The position numbers and the translations under genes were made by a program. A stretch of DNA of 64,000 nucleotides from positions 30,237,910 to 30,301,909 of the forward strand of contig AP025042.1 of NCBI GenBank assembly GCA_036186865.1, written 5' to 3'. A model generated the notes under the pieces. That model ran no database searches. It had not been told where the DNA came from and saw nothing but the letters and a program-made list of their open reading frames with translations. The stretch comes from Eustoma russellianum. Taxonomy: Eukaryota > Streptophyta > Magnoliopsida > Gentianales > Gentianaceae. Shown piece by piece: positions 22,252-36,700 of this stretch; position 1 is the first letter of the stretch, and each line of letters opens with the position of its first letter.

Positions 22252-25200
22252 ATGAATAATCCAAATCCTACCAAGGATTCTTCTTCTGCTGCTGTTGAAG
22301 AAGATTCTTTTTCTGCTGCTTCTGCTGCTCCTGTTGACCCTTCTTCTAAGCCTTCAGATAAAGCGGAAGCTGCTGCCGAGGAGGTAGACGCCTGTATGAT
22401 GGCTTTGTCGGAGAAGGATTCTGTGGTGTCTCCGCCTGCTGATGATCTTATGGAGTTGGATTCCGTCAATCCGGCTATTGTTTTTTCTATTAAACTTAGA
22501 CAAAGTCGGCTGAACTTGATTCATAAAATGAGCGTTCCCGAACTTTGTCGGAATTTCAGGTGATTGATTTTTTTAATTTTTGATTATGCTGCCAATTTGT
22601 CTGGTGCTGCTTCTGAAATTCATTGTCTGGAGTTAATTTAAAGATTGCTAGTGTAGTTGGTGGATGCAGAATATTGACAGTTCAACCCCATCCGAAGACT
22701 GAACTATTTTTTTTCTTTTTCTTTCCAAAGCTTTCAGTCCAAAAGGAGGGTTTTGGAGCAGTGTATTGCCATAGTTCTGGAGAGCAGTTTTTTCGGCCTA
22801 TAAGCGTTTGAATTGCTTATAGGCATTTTAAACTTTACGCTTACCGAACGTGTCAAAATACTTGAGTGGTTGTAAGCTGGTATGAGCAGCTTATAAGCTA
22901 AGTCCAATAACCTCTTAATTTTCCTGAAACATATTCTTCAGTAGAATCTTGCTCTGTGTAGTTTGTTTTTGGTGCCGTAGACAATCGTTATTATCTTTCG
23001 CATTTCTCCAATGCAAAAACCTGAAGAAACTGTTTTGGTTTGGCTGATTCTGTGGTCTATTTGGAATGCTTTTATGATTGGGGTACATGCTAGTTTTTGC
23101 AAGGTTACTATTTTATGCAAGTATGGATATTGCCCCTCCCCCCCCCCCCCCCCCCCCCCTCTTCTTGCTCTGTGTTGTTTGAAACAATCGGGCCATAAAT
23201 TTTGAAGGCCCTAACTAGTCTTGCGAACTAGCTCCTTTTTAGCATTTTTCCTGCTCGGACCCAATTGTTGCTTGTTGGAATGAAGTTTTTCTTTATAAAT
23301 ATATTGGTTGAGTTTAAATTTTTTTGTTTGGGGATGACTTATGTGTGCGATGCTCATTGATGGCCTAACTTTCAAGCTCATTAAGAGAAGTGTCAGGGTC
23401 ATCTGTCTACAAATAACTAATGTAATATTCAATGGATGAAATGTTGTTTTACAATTTTTATTTCACTGTTTATCAGTTATTCTTTTGACTAATACCCTAC
23501 ATTGAGCCGCTTTGCCAGTGTATTTTTAACTGAATTTATTTTCCTTTTTCTCATCATTTGCTAGTACATAACCATTATTTTCTTGAAATATAATGTCTGT
23601 TATACTGCTGGTACTGTCAGTTGAAAAGATGTTTGTGTGTAATGAAATTTCTGAACTTTGTATTGATTAGCATGTAAGGCCTTCGCTTTTTTGTCCTTTC
23701 GCCTTTCTCATGTTTTTCTTACCGCTTTTTGTTGCTGTTTTCAGTGCTGTAGCTTGGTGTGGTAAGCTCAATGCCATAGCATGTGCAGCAGAAACTTGTG
23801 CCAGGATCCCAAGGTTAGGTTACATGGCTGCTTTGATTGTATATGTCCACCATGTCTTTTTCCCTCCAAAACACAAACAAAATTATAAAAGCATGAGAAA
23901 TTCGAGTACCAGTGTTGGAAATCTTCTTGAGCACATTATTTCTAAGACATAAATTCCGAAGAAAGTATTGGAAGTCATGGAGCAAGAGACTGAAACGAAT
24001 GGAAAAAAAATCTTTTTGAAGAACATGGACGGAAAACTATGATTATGCATGGAACAGGCAGTATTTTCCTTTGATTTTTATTATGATTTTCACTGAAGGA
24101 TCTATCATGAAATATGGTCAACTGGGAGTTGATTGATTCGACTTAGAGTATGAGTTCTGGACTTGGCCGTTATTTGGTACTTAAAGTCTGCTTAAGTACT
24201 TTAACTGTGAATCTCATAAGTAACTGCCTGATTTCTGATACAATTGTTTGAAGAATGACTATCATTTCAAAGAGAATTATACGTTAGCTGCAATTGCATC
24301 TATGATTTAGTAGAGATGATTTGCTCTTAATTTCCTTTCCTTTCCTTTCTGATAGTTCAAATGCAAACTCCCCATTTTGGATCCCAATACACATAGTGAT
24401 CCCAGAAAGACCAACTGAATCTTCAATTTTCAATGTTATAGCAGGTAATTTGAAGCCATCTGGTGGTTGCTTGAAATTATGAGTGTTTGTTGCATCTTGT
24501 GGCATCATTTATGATTTTATGCTGCAGGGTCAACGAATTTGTGTACGTGTAGTCTAATGTTTCCATAGTGACGCTGTGGCTGGTGCAAACGAAGTTGTTT
24601 ATCTGCAGAATGTGCATGTTTTTTGTTGCTAAAGTATCTAATATTGACTGTTCTAGTCAGCTCCATAGTACAGTCTCGGTCTGATGATTGAACAATGGTG
24701 GTCTTTTTCTTTTCATGTTTCTGTTATTAAAAGATATTCCAAAACAAAAGTTATCGATATCCTTGACATTTTGATTCTTGGGTTCTTAAAAGAAGAAGTG
24801 GTTTTCACTAGTTTTGCCGGTGAGGCTGGTAGGTGCTAAATGTTTGACACGTTTATGCCATCCACTTAGCTTCTGTTTTTTTGGCTGATAGAGGACAGTG
24901 CTATTTCTTTTCCTTCCAATATTTCTGGGAATATTTTGGTAAATTTTTCAATGATGTATCTCCATATAAAGTTGCCCAAGTGTTTCCTTAAGTGGTCGTC
25001 TTCCGAGGACAGATTTAGTCACTGATTATTTTTGGTATAATCCACAGTTACAGCCAAAGTAATTGTACTATGTGTCCTTAAACAAATGGCATGAAGGATA
25101 TAAAAGCAATCAGATGCCTCTTAGCATTTGAAATCACAACAAAGAGAAAGGTGTTTTTTTAAATAAAGAAAAAGTGTTTGATGTAGGAAATGGTGCATGA

Positions 25201-28200
25201 GATGGTCTCGTTTGTTTTGGTCAATTTTCTGTTCAAGCTCTAGTTTCTATCATCATTTTACTATACGTTCAATTAAAACTTCAACTTGCAAAAAAAAAAA
25301 AATATTACGTTGAGGGTTTCCTCAGATTTCTAGTTTTATGTTCTAAAATTTCCCTTGTTGTCTACTTACATACATATTTCTATTTTTTTTGGGATATGCA
25401 GACTCTCCTCGTGATTCAGTTCAATTTATTGAATGGTCTCCTGCTTCCTGTCCTCGTGCTTTACTCATAGCCAATTTCCATGGGAGAGTTACCATTTGGA
25501 TCCAACCTTGTCAAGTAATTAGCTGAATTATTTGCATTACGACCTTTATGCCAGTTGCCCATCTCTTATTATTGTTGAGATTCTGTGGGAGTCTTCGTCG
25601 GGCATTTGGTTACCCTACTTGTCTCTTTTTCCTGACAATTTGCTGGTCTGGCTGGGTATCGACACTCATTCATTTTTTATTCATTTCTCAGGGTCCAGTT
25701 AATCTTGTGAGAGATGCTAGTTGCTGGAAACGTGAGTATGAGTGGCATCAAGACATAGCAGTAGTTACCAAATGGTTATCAGGAGTTTCTCCGGTAGGCT
25801 GTTACAGTATTTTTTTTTGAAGAAGTTGCCTCAGCTTCCTGTCTGTCTTTTTCGTTTTCGATGATGCTGACTTACCTCTCTGAACTTAGTATAGGTGGCT
25901 TTCATCAAGGTCTAGTATTGCCACGAAGTCAACATTTGAGGAAAAGTTTCTTTCTCAACAGGCACATTCCCCAGGTCTGTCCGTTGTTTGTGTGCGAATG
26001 TTTATTAGCACAGGCATGGTTTGTTGGTTCATCTTATTTTTCACACTTTTGTTTCTTTATTTAATACAGGTTTTTTTTGACCTAACACAACGCTATGAAA
26101 CCATATCATACGTTTGGTATATGTTTTTCTACGTCTATACATATGACGTGTATATAGGTGATGTGTATATACACACACCACACAAACTTAAACATATTAT
26201 GTATATGTGTGTGTGTGTATATATATATGCAGATGTACATATGTATACATACATGTATTTTTTTGGGTAATTTAAATGTATATGTCTGTGCGTACATATG
26301 AATATAGATATACATAGACACACATGTATTTAGACACATACATTTGTCTATATACAGATGCCCATATGTTATATGTACACACTGCACATATGAAAAGTAT
26401 GTATGTCTCTTTTTCTTTTTGTTAGTAAAATATGTATATCTCGATACACACATATGCATATGTATGTGGATGTTTTTGTTGTGTGTGCGCTACATATACT
26501 TGCAGTTGATTGACAACATGGTCATAGAGGAATAAGAGGACAGGTTTGCTTGCAGCAAAATTTAAGCAGCTGACTCTTTTGGGCTTTGTTTTCAAATTCT
26601 TTAAAACAACAACAACATTACCCCATTTGCCTTAGAGGCTCTTGTATAGAGGGGAGCGGGAGGTTCGAACGTACACAACCTTACTCATGTGTTGGAAACA
26701 CATAGATGTTTTCGGGGGACCATAATGAAAATTGCGTCAAGTTACGTCGATCAACTGCTACTTCACAATACAAGAAGCGCAACCAATTTAGTGAGTCATT
26801 TTGCTTTATTTCATCATGTTCCAAAGTCAAAGAAGAGTCTCTTTGACTTCCTTAAAAAAAGTGTCTCTTTGACTCCATTGGAAACGGAAAATAAATTCTT
26901 CAAAACAAGAATGAAATCCGTTTCTCTAACTTTTTTATTTAAAGAATTTGGAGTTTAAATTGGTTGGATATTTCTAACAGAAAAATCTATCATGACGAGT
27001 GCAAAATTGGCCTTGAGAATGTAAGATAGCTTTCACTTGACCTACTCCAATCAGTTTTGCCAGTCGGAATCCTTTGATACTTTTCATTCTGTTTGAAAAC
27101 GCTAGAGAGAAGTGCATAACTATGGAACATGGATTGGATGCATCAAACATGCATGTACGATTCATAAAGAAATGAAGATGTTTTTAGTTTATGTAGAAAT
27201 GGAGGCAATCGAATATTATTGATTGACTTAAAAGAATTGTTTACAACACACTCCTATTTATAGATTGATGAGAGGCCAATCCACCCTTTGTATTTATGGT
27301 AACTATATCAATTATCTTCTAACTATGGAAAACCAATATGCTCCTATTTATTCTATTCCTACCTTTGGTGATAAATATATTCCCACTAATCTTTGATACC
27401 TTAGTTTGTCTACAGGTTTTGTATCCCATACTTCTCTTGGCTTATACCCTGGTTCTACTGGTGAAGTGGCTGGTTTACAACCTAACATACCAGTTTCCTT
27501 TAGTAAATCCAAAATGTACTTTCTTTGGGATATGCTCATGCGTTCCTTGTTTCTGGCAACTTCCATGCCAAGAAAGTATCTCAGTTCTCCTAATTCTTTG
27601 ACTTCAAACTTTCGTGATAGTTTCTTTATGACTTCTTGGATTCCTTTTTCATTGTTACCTGTGATGATTATATCATCAACATATACAATAAGAACTGTTA
27701 ATGATCCATTTTCTGAGGTATGTAGAAACAAAGTGTGATCTCCATGACATTGTACAAATCCCTGGTCTTTTACTTCTCTAGTAAATCTTTGAAACCAGGC
27801 TCTAGGAGACTGTTTCAAACCGTATAAAGATTTTTGCAATTTACAAACCATATGTTTGTTTGTTTCATTTGTGAACCCCGGGGGAATATGCATATACACT
27901 TCTTCTTGTAGGTTTCCATTTAAAAATGTATTTTTTACATCTAGTTGATGCAATTTCCAGTCCAAGTTTACAGCAATGGTAAATATGACCCTTACTGTAT
28001 TGAGTTTTGCTACTGGAGCAAATGTCTCTGAATAATCTATTCCATATGTTTGTGTGAATCCTTTTGCTACCAATCTAGCTTTATATCGATTAATTGTTCC
28101 ATTAGTGTTGTATTTAATGGTAAAAATCCATTTGCACCCTACTGGTCTAACCCTTTTTGGACGTGGAGTTAGCTTCCAAGTGTCAGTTTTTATTAAGGCC

Positions 28201-31200
28201 TTCATTTCTTCATTTACTGCTTCCTTCCAATGCGGTATTGACAGTGCTTCATTAATGTCTTTAGGAATCAGTTGTGAGTCTAGGCTACTAGTGAAGGCTT
28301 GGAACTCATGACTTAACTTTGAGTATGTCAGGAAGTTATATAGAGGATGCTTTGTACATTCTCTGGTTCCTTTTCTGAGTGCAATTGGTCTGTCATCAAT
28401 TTCTTGATTGTCTGGACATAGTTCGTTCCTTTGTGTATGATATACTGAATCCTCTGTATGTATGTTTTGTTCATTTGGTTGAAGAATATTCCTCCTGTTA
28501 TATACTTTCTGAATGTGAGGTCTTCCTTGTATATTCGTTAGTTGGTCATTTAATGATTCATTTGAGGGTTGCTCTTGATCACTTAAAGGTTCCACATGTT
28601 GTGTACCTAGGTCAATGAGGTTCCAGGTCTCTTCCCGGATTGCGTCGGTTATTGGCTTTTCATAGAAAGCTTGAGTTTCGTTGAATGTTATGTCAAGTGT
28701 TGTGTATACTCGTTTATTGTTTGGACAATAGCATTTGTATCCTTTTTGAGTTCCAGAGTATCCAATGAACATGCATTTTATGGCTTTTGGGTCGAGCTTG
28801 GTTCGATTGTACACGTGTACATATGCTGTGCACCCGAAAGTTTTAAGAGGCAATTCTGACATTAGACGGTCATATGGATGACTATCTATTAGTGTTTGTC
28901 TTGGAGTTTTAAACGCAAGAGTCCTAGATGGCATGCGGTTGATGAGATAAGTAGCAGTTAAAACTGCTTCACCCCAATACTGTTTAGGCACATTCATTGA
29001 GTTCATGATGGCTCTTGTAACTTCCAATATGTGTCTATTTTTTCTTTCTGCTACCCCATTTTGTTGGGGTGTATGGACACATGAGGTTTGATGATGTATC
29101 CCTTCTTCAGCCATATAGGCTTTTAATGTTTTGTCTAAGTATTCAGAAGCGTTGTCTGATCTTAGAGTCTTGATATTCGTTCCAAAATGATTTTTTACAA
29201 GTTTGTAAAATGTTTTGAAAACAGTTTCTACTTCTGACTTTTGCTTCAAAAGGTAGATCCATGTTACACGTGTGTGATCATCCACAAAGGTGATAAACCA
29301 CCGGGTTCCACTGATGTTGGCAATTTGAGATGGACCCCAAATATCGGTATGTACCAGATTAAATGGTTTTGACTCTGTATATCGTTTGTTTGAGTAGGAA
29401 TGCCGAATGTGTTTAGTTAATTGGCATGTCTCACAAGTTAATGAGTTAGTATCCACACCGATGAACAATTTTGGAAATAACCTTTTTAGATATATAAAAC
29501 TTGGATGACCAAGCCTCTTGTGCCAGAGTATAATCTGGTTTGAGGCAATACATTTATTTCTACTAGTAGTAGTACAATTTATTCTTTTTCCGGCCTTGTA
29601 GCCTTTTATTCTAATCGCACTACTGTGCCCATTTGACATAGCCGTTCGGTCTTTTAATTCTGGACTGAGTAGGAATAGTCCCCTGACATGCTTAGCACTG
29701 CCAATCGTCATTCTCGAACATGCATCCTGAAAATAACATGCATTTGGTGAGAACTTGATAGTACATCCAGAATCTCTTATTAGTTTCCCTACAGAGAGGA
29801 GATTGAATTTTAAATCTGGAACATACAGTACATTTAGTAAGGTAAGTTTGGGATTTAGTTTAACTGATCCCTTTCCCATTATTTTTCTAGTGGTTCCATC
29901 TGCTAGTTGGACAAATATAGGTAAAGAAAATTTAGTGTAATTAATTAAGTTTCTACCTTCATTTGTCATATGATCAGAAGCACCAGAGTCTACAATCCAT
30001 GGTTGATTTTGACTCTGATTGCCGCCGCCTAGACCACCAATATTGGCCATTGATGCTTGGATCGGTTCCTGAGTCTCACCCCCTTTTTGATTTAGGAGAT
30101 TCAGCAGGGCCTCAATTTGATCCTTAGTAGGTAAGTTGGTGTTTTGAGGTTCAGCAGGGGGCCTATTCGCATAGGCCGTTTGTAGTGGTTTTGAATTTCT
30201 CCAATTGTTGTTTGCTTTCGACTCAAAATTGTTTGTTGGCTTTCCATGTAACTTCCAGCATTCCTTAGCAGTATGTCCGGATTTCTTGCAAAAATTGCAG
30301 TATGGTTTGTTTTGCCGTTTAGAATTAGGAGTTGGGCCTTCGGAGGGGTTGAAGGTTCGCTTCATCACTAGGGCCGATCCTTCGGTCATGAGTGGTGTTG
30401 AACCAATCATTAGCTTTCGCCTACTTTCCTCGTGCCTCACTTCAGAGAACACGGCTTTGAGGCTAGGAATGAGCTTCATTCCCAGAATTCGGCCCCTAAC
30501 ACTGTCCAGTTCAGAGTTTAGACCAATCAAAAATCTGAATACTCTTTTTGTTTCTGTCAGTTCCTTGTACAGTGCTGCATCGGCTGTGCATGTCCAGTTA
30601 ATAGATTCAAAGGCATCAATTTGTTGCCACGCACGGGTAAGTTGAGTGAAATATTTGGTGACATTCATATCTCCTTGCTTAATCTCTTGTAACTGGGATT
30701 CAACTTCATACAGTTCAAAGGTGTTATCCTTCTTTGAGTACATTTCTTGGGCTGCTACCCAAATTTCATTTGCTGTTGAGTACAGCAGGAAATCTTCACT
30801 GATGTCAGGGTCCATGGACCCAATGAGCCAGGACATAACCATGCTATTTTCGGCCTTCCAGAGTTTAAACCGAGGGTCGGTTGTGGAAGGGGCAGTGACA
30901 TTTCCAGTGATGTAATCTTCTTTGCCCTTTCCCGTTATGAACATTTCCATGGCTCTTGACCAGGAGAGATAGTTGTAACCGGTTAGTTTGTGTCCGGTTA
31001 TTACCATTGGAATCCCATCATTGTGGGTATTAGACCCTGCTCCGGCCTTGCTGCCTGGAGTGGAAACGTGCTCAATAGCACTAGTGTTTGATGACTCAGT
31101 GGCCATTTGTATGAGATTAAAGTATAAGAGGAAAGAGGTGTGTTTTGGATTTTTTTTTGTTTGGGGTTCGCCGGACTGTGGCCGACGGGAAGCTTGTCGG

Positions 31201-33650
31201 AGTAGTTAGCCGCCGGTAGTGGTTGGCTCTGATACCATGTAGAAATGGAGGCAATCGAATATTATTGATTGACTTAAAAGAATTGTTTACAACACACTCC
31301 TATTTATAGATTGATGAGAGGTCAATCCACCCTTTGTATTTATGGTAACTATATCAATTATCTTCTAACTATGGAAAACCAATATACTCCTATTTATTCT
31401 ATTCCTACCTTTGGTGATAAATATATCCCTACACTTATAACTCTTGCCTAATTGTAATTGTGTCACATGTATCACACTAAAGTTGTGTAGTGTGCACTAA
31501 TGAGGCTCCCGGTAATGATCCCGTAAATCCGGGATATTTCTACAGTTTATTGTGCATGAGTCTGCATATTGTAACGGTACGTCAGACCTGTACCTATCTC
31601 ACGATTATTAGTTATGGTGATTCCCCCCCCCCCCCTTCTCTTTCAGCTTGGGTGTTGCTAGCTTGGCCCAATTGTCTTGCCTGGTGAAGCATGTGTATTG
31701 ATGATATGCATTTTAATGTTGATAACAGCTGGCTGGCCAAATTTTCTATGCGTATGCTCAGTCTTCTCATCAGGCTCTGTCCAGCTTCACTGGAGTCAAT
31801 GGCCGCCAAATCACAGCGGGGACCCACCAAAGTGGTTTTGCACAAGCAAAGGGCTATTGGGAGCTGGACCGAGTGGGATTATGGCAGCTGATGCAATCAT
31901 AACCGACTCTGGAGCAATGCATGTGGCTGGTGTGCCAATAGTTAATCCATCAACAGTTGTCGTTTGGGAGGTTACTCCAGGCCCTGGTAATGGTTTTCAA
32001 GCAACTGCAAAAGCTTCTGTTGGCAATGGGATCCCTCCAACAATTAATCCTCCATCCTGGGATGGCTTTGCTCCTTTGGCTGCTTATTTGTTCAGCTGGC
32101 AGGAGTATTTGTTACTTGAAGAAAAGCAAGGGAAGAAGCACACGGAGAAGGACTATATTGACATGGTAACGCTTCATTGTTCCCCAGTGTCAAACTTTTC
32201 TGCTTATGTTAGTCCTGAGGCTGCTGCTCAATCAGCGGCTGCTACCACCACATGGGGTTCTGGAGTGACTGCAGTTGCCTTTGATCCAACTCGGGGTGGT
32301 TCTGTAATAGCTGTTGTGATTGTTGAAGGTATCCATTATGCCATCAAGAGTTGATATTATTTTTTTTGTACTGTTTTCGCGATTTTGTTTTATGAGCTGT
32401 AAATAGTGAGTTAATGATCTTCGCTGGCATTTTCCGTTGCTCATGCTACAAGGAATTCTACTTTTTATGAAGATTCAGGTTGACAAATTACCGTGTGTGG
32501 ATAATCTTGATCCTTCTTTTTCCCCCTTCTTGTGCTTTGTTTTATATTTGTAGTTTGTGTAGCTGTCGTCTAATCGTGTTTAATTAATTAACGAGCATAT
32601 CTACTGTTGGGGACCTTTGCCATTCAATTGTTTTTGGTATGGTTCTGTAATAGCCGTTGTGATTGTCAAGGTTATCCATTATGTATCTTCAGTAGAGTTG
32701 AAGCCTTTGAATTTTCCTTATGTTGGACCAGCTTTGCTTACTTTTCATCTGTGTTGCTTAATGTTCAATTGTTAGGAATAACAATCATATCTGAAGTTCT
32801 GAACCATAAATTCAACTGTCACAGACATCAGTTACATATAAATCCTGAAATCAGGACTTTATTACTTGGGATGTTGCATCTTTGGTCTTATCTATTATAC
32901 TGATCTTACAGCTGTGTGATTGTGGTTTGAGTAATCCTGTTTCTGGCTTTTCTGGAATGTGCTTTTGATGATGACGATGATTGTTTGCTCTGTATTTCTT
33001 GCTGTGCAGGACAATACATGTCCCCTTATGATCCTGATGAGGGGCCTTCAATTACAGGATGGAGAGTTCAGCGTTGGGAGTCTACAGTGGAGAATGTTGT
33101 GCTACATCCAATATTTGGAAATCCCACTTCCACTTTTGGTGGGGAGTCACCCAAACAGACTGTGTGGGTTAGTAAGGTGATTAAATGCATTCCAGCTTCT
33201 AATGACTTCAAATGTCCTCAAGCTGCTGCTGCTGGCCTTCCGCCAGAGGGACGAGATACGTCTGACCCATGTTCTGAGTATTCAAAGAGGGTCAGTTTTG
33301 ACCCATTTGATTTACCCAGTGACATACGAACGCTTGCTCGTATCGTTTATTCCGCGCATGGTGGTGAGATTGCTGTGGCATTTCTACGGGGTGGTGTCCA
33401 CATCTTTTCTGGCTCACACTTTACGCATGTTGATAATTATCAGATTAATGTTGGATCAGCAATTGCTACTCCTTCCTTTTCTGCAACAAGTTGTTGTTCA
33501 GCTTGTGTTTGGCATGATACTGAAAAAGACTGCTCTATATTGAGAATAGTGCGGGTTCTTCCGCCTGGTGCTTCAAGCAATCAAGTAAAAGCCAATTCAA
33601 TAGCATGGGAGCGTGCAATTGCAGAGAGGTAGAGCGCATAAAGTTGATGC

Positions 33651-33725
<75 letters not shown>

Positions 33726-36700
33726 CCACCCCCCCCCACCCCCCCCCAAAAAAAAAATCCTCCTTTCCACTATGAAACTGAAATTGAGTGAGATGGTTTA
33801 TAATCCATTTTGATATCTTTTAAATTTAGTTTATATCTTAGTACGGGGTATTTGTCTTGTATAATTCTATAACTTTGTGCCTTCTCCCCTGCCTTTATTG
33901 ACAGATTTTGGTGGAGTCTTATGGTTGGAGTTGATTGGTGGGATGCTGTTGGCTGTACGCAGAGTGCTGCTGAGGATGGAATTGGTAATAATGCTCACTT
34001 TTACTGGAAGTATATTTTCTGCTATGCTATCATGGTTAAAGTTATGTTAAAAAGGTACATGTCATGCAGTTTCATTGTTAGTAATGGCAAAGGTTGACAA
34101 ATGTGCATTAAAATTATCTTCGGAGCCTTTTCAAGTGTGCAATATTTGTGTTGGTAGATAAAATGCTTCTCTCTTGCAGTTTCCTTGAACAGTGTCATTG
34201 CAGTTCTTGATGCTGATTTCCATTCTCTTCCTTCCGCTCAGCACAGACAGCAGTATGGACCTGTACGTTTATCTTTCTTTACCCAATGTTTTGCTAAGCA
34301 ACTTGGATCCTGTGCGTTTCCTTTTTTTCCCCTTTACCCTCCTACCCCCATATCCCTTGTACTGTGCTTTCTTTTGTATTATTGAAATCGTCTTAGTTTT
34401 AAGAATGTATTGCATCTATAGGAGGATTCTTAAACATGTTCAGATAATTCAGATGCCGCACTTCTGTAAATTATATCCATACAACCCTGTTCAATTTGTG
34501 CGCAAGTCTATTTCTTATCTCATTTGAGTTCAGGTCTTGGATGAGTTTCTTGATGAGATACATGTGGTGCTGAAAACTCTGAATTGATTGATGCAGAGTC
34601 TGGACAGGATAAAATGTAGGCTGCTGGAAGGTACAAATGCGCAGGAAGTCAGGGCAATGGTTCTTGACATGCAAGCAAGGTTGCTGTTAGATATGCTTGG
34701 AAAAGGAATTGAATCAGCACTACTAAATCCATCGGCTTTGGTGCCTGAACCATGGCAGGCTTCTAGTGAGTCATTGTCTGGGATAGATCCCGAGTCTATG
34801 GCAGTTGAAACAGCACTTGTTCGAAACATTCAGGTCCTATGTCTTATTTTCGTTTTACTGCGTAATATTCGTGTACATCCCCATCAGATTATCCTGTTGT
34901 ACTCACCTTAGCAAAATAAATGCAGGCATATGTTGATGCTGTGCTGGATCTGGCATCACATTTTATCACTCGTCTAAGGCGTTATGCTAGTTTCTGCCGT
35001 ACCTTGGCAAGTCATGCAGTGACGGCAGGAACTGGTGGTAGCCGGAACATGGTTACCAGTCCTACCCAAAGTTCAACTTCTCCTGTTGCTACTCAGGGTC
35101 AGTGAGCCACTATCTTTCTTTAATTTGCTGAATTTACTTCTGCACATCTTTAACTAGAATTTGATCTGCTGAGGGTCAACATAATTAGCTAAATGGTTGG
35201 ATTTACTACTGCTTGGTGTGCTGTGATATCTTCTTCCTAAGTGCCAGGACATTTTTTTTTGAAATGTTGATTTGTTATGATTGTTTCCATTTTCAATGGA
35301 GTCAATGACACGTTCTTCTTTGACTTTGGAATATGATGGAATAAAGCAAAATGACTTATTAAATTGTCTCTGGTTATCTTTTTGTAATTTGTAAATGTAA
35401 ATGCTTGACATCTTGCCTTTGAAGGATAATTTTGTAAAGGTTGACATAGTAACAGTTAGCATCTTTTAAGCCACCTATATTTTTGAATTTTGCTCTGTCA
35501 AGCTTTTGGTTGCCATGGATTGCAACAGTTTGTATATATCCGGCTATTCGGCCTATATATAAAAATTTAATTTACCAAAAAAAAAATTGTCTGTGTTTCG
35601 TGTAATGTGAAGTAGCAATCGATCTTTGACACAATTTTCATTATGGGTCATCGGAAAACAACTTTGGTGTGTTTCTAACACATGAGTAAGGTTGTGTACA
35701 TCCGACCCTCCCTTACTCTGCAACAAGTGGGAACCTCTAAGACAATAAGGAAATATTGTAAGTTGTATGTTGATTTGCTATGATCCAGGCCCTCAGGGTG
35801 GCACTGCAAGTTCAACCGGAAGTACCCAAATGCAGGCGTGGGTGCAAGGAGCTATTGCAAAGATTAGTAGCAGTGCTGATGGAATTCCAAATGCAGCTCC
35901 AAATCCCATAAGTGGTCCTTCAACCTTTATGCCTATAAGTATAAACACTGGAACTTTTCCAGGAACTCCAGCTGTGAGGCTTATTGGAGACTCCCACTTC
36001 CTTCATCGGTTGTGCCAACTTTTGCTCTTCTGTTTTTTCTTTCGACGGACACAACTTCCTCGCTATCTTGGCAGTGCTCAAAGAAATACAGATACGTCTG
36101 GAGTAAAGCCTCAATCAAATGGTCCTGCCAAAGTAGAAGATATGAGCTCAGCCTCGTCGAAACCTGCATCAGCATTGGCTAGGTCTGAAGAAGCACAAAT
36201 ATCGAGGAGTGGTCAAGCTGGTACAGGGGCAAAGGGACCCGAAGAAGGTCCATCTAGCAGATCTAGGTTAGGGTCTGGAAATGCTGGGCAAGGATACACT
36301 TTTGAGGAGGTAAAATTCAAAATCTTTGAGTCTTTACAAATAATAAGTCTACTCTGTTATTATGAAGAAATGGCATAACCGTTGTTTGGATGGCACATAT
36401 GAAGGATGCCTCTGTGCATTGTCCTTCACCTTGGCTTAAAGGCTTTTAGTAGGCCTTGTAATCTCACTGCAAAGACCTGAGCTTTGTCATTCTCTTATGT
36501 ATTTTAATTAATTCAGTGCAACTTTTGACCACGTATGCCTTTCTTGAGTGAAATTTCTGGTTCTGCCCAAATAAACTGCCATCATTTCTTCGACGGGGAT
36601 ATAATGTACATGAGATAGTGTAGGTATATGGCCAATTGATTAGTTTAATTAGGTTGGCGGAAAGCAATTTTATTGAGAATTACAATACTTTTTTCCTTTT

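Larger units (their letters stand above)
27192..31433 (-). mobile_element. Copia-3: young antisense retrotransposon in MED16 intron 6
   Basis: The element lies on the - strand with short LTRs at 27192-27385 (3' LTR) and 31238-31433 (5' LTR, 196 bp). The LTRs differ at only a few positions, mostly at the inner end of the 3' LTR, so it is recent. The polyprotein is open for 1252 codons. A tRNA-iMet primer binding site lies directly inside the 5' LTR. RNase H and the polypurine tract are missing, and the 3' LTR lacks its first bases. Flanks TTTAT (27188-27192) and CTTAT (31434-31438) are only an imperfect target duplication. Confidence 0.92.

Noticed and set aside
26106..26459. Open frames rich in Tyr, Ile, Cys and His in MED16 intron 6
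   Set aside because: They are translations of TA/CA/TG simple repeats inside an intron.
33535..33729. Arg-Glu repeat protein on the - strand
   Set aside because: It is the translation of the (CT)n microsatellite.
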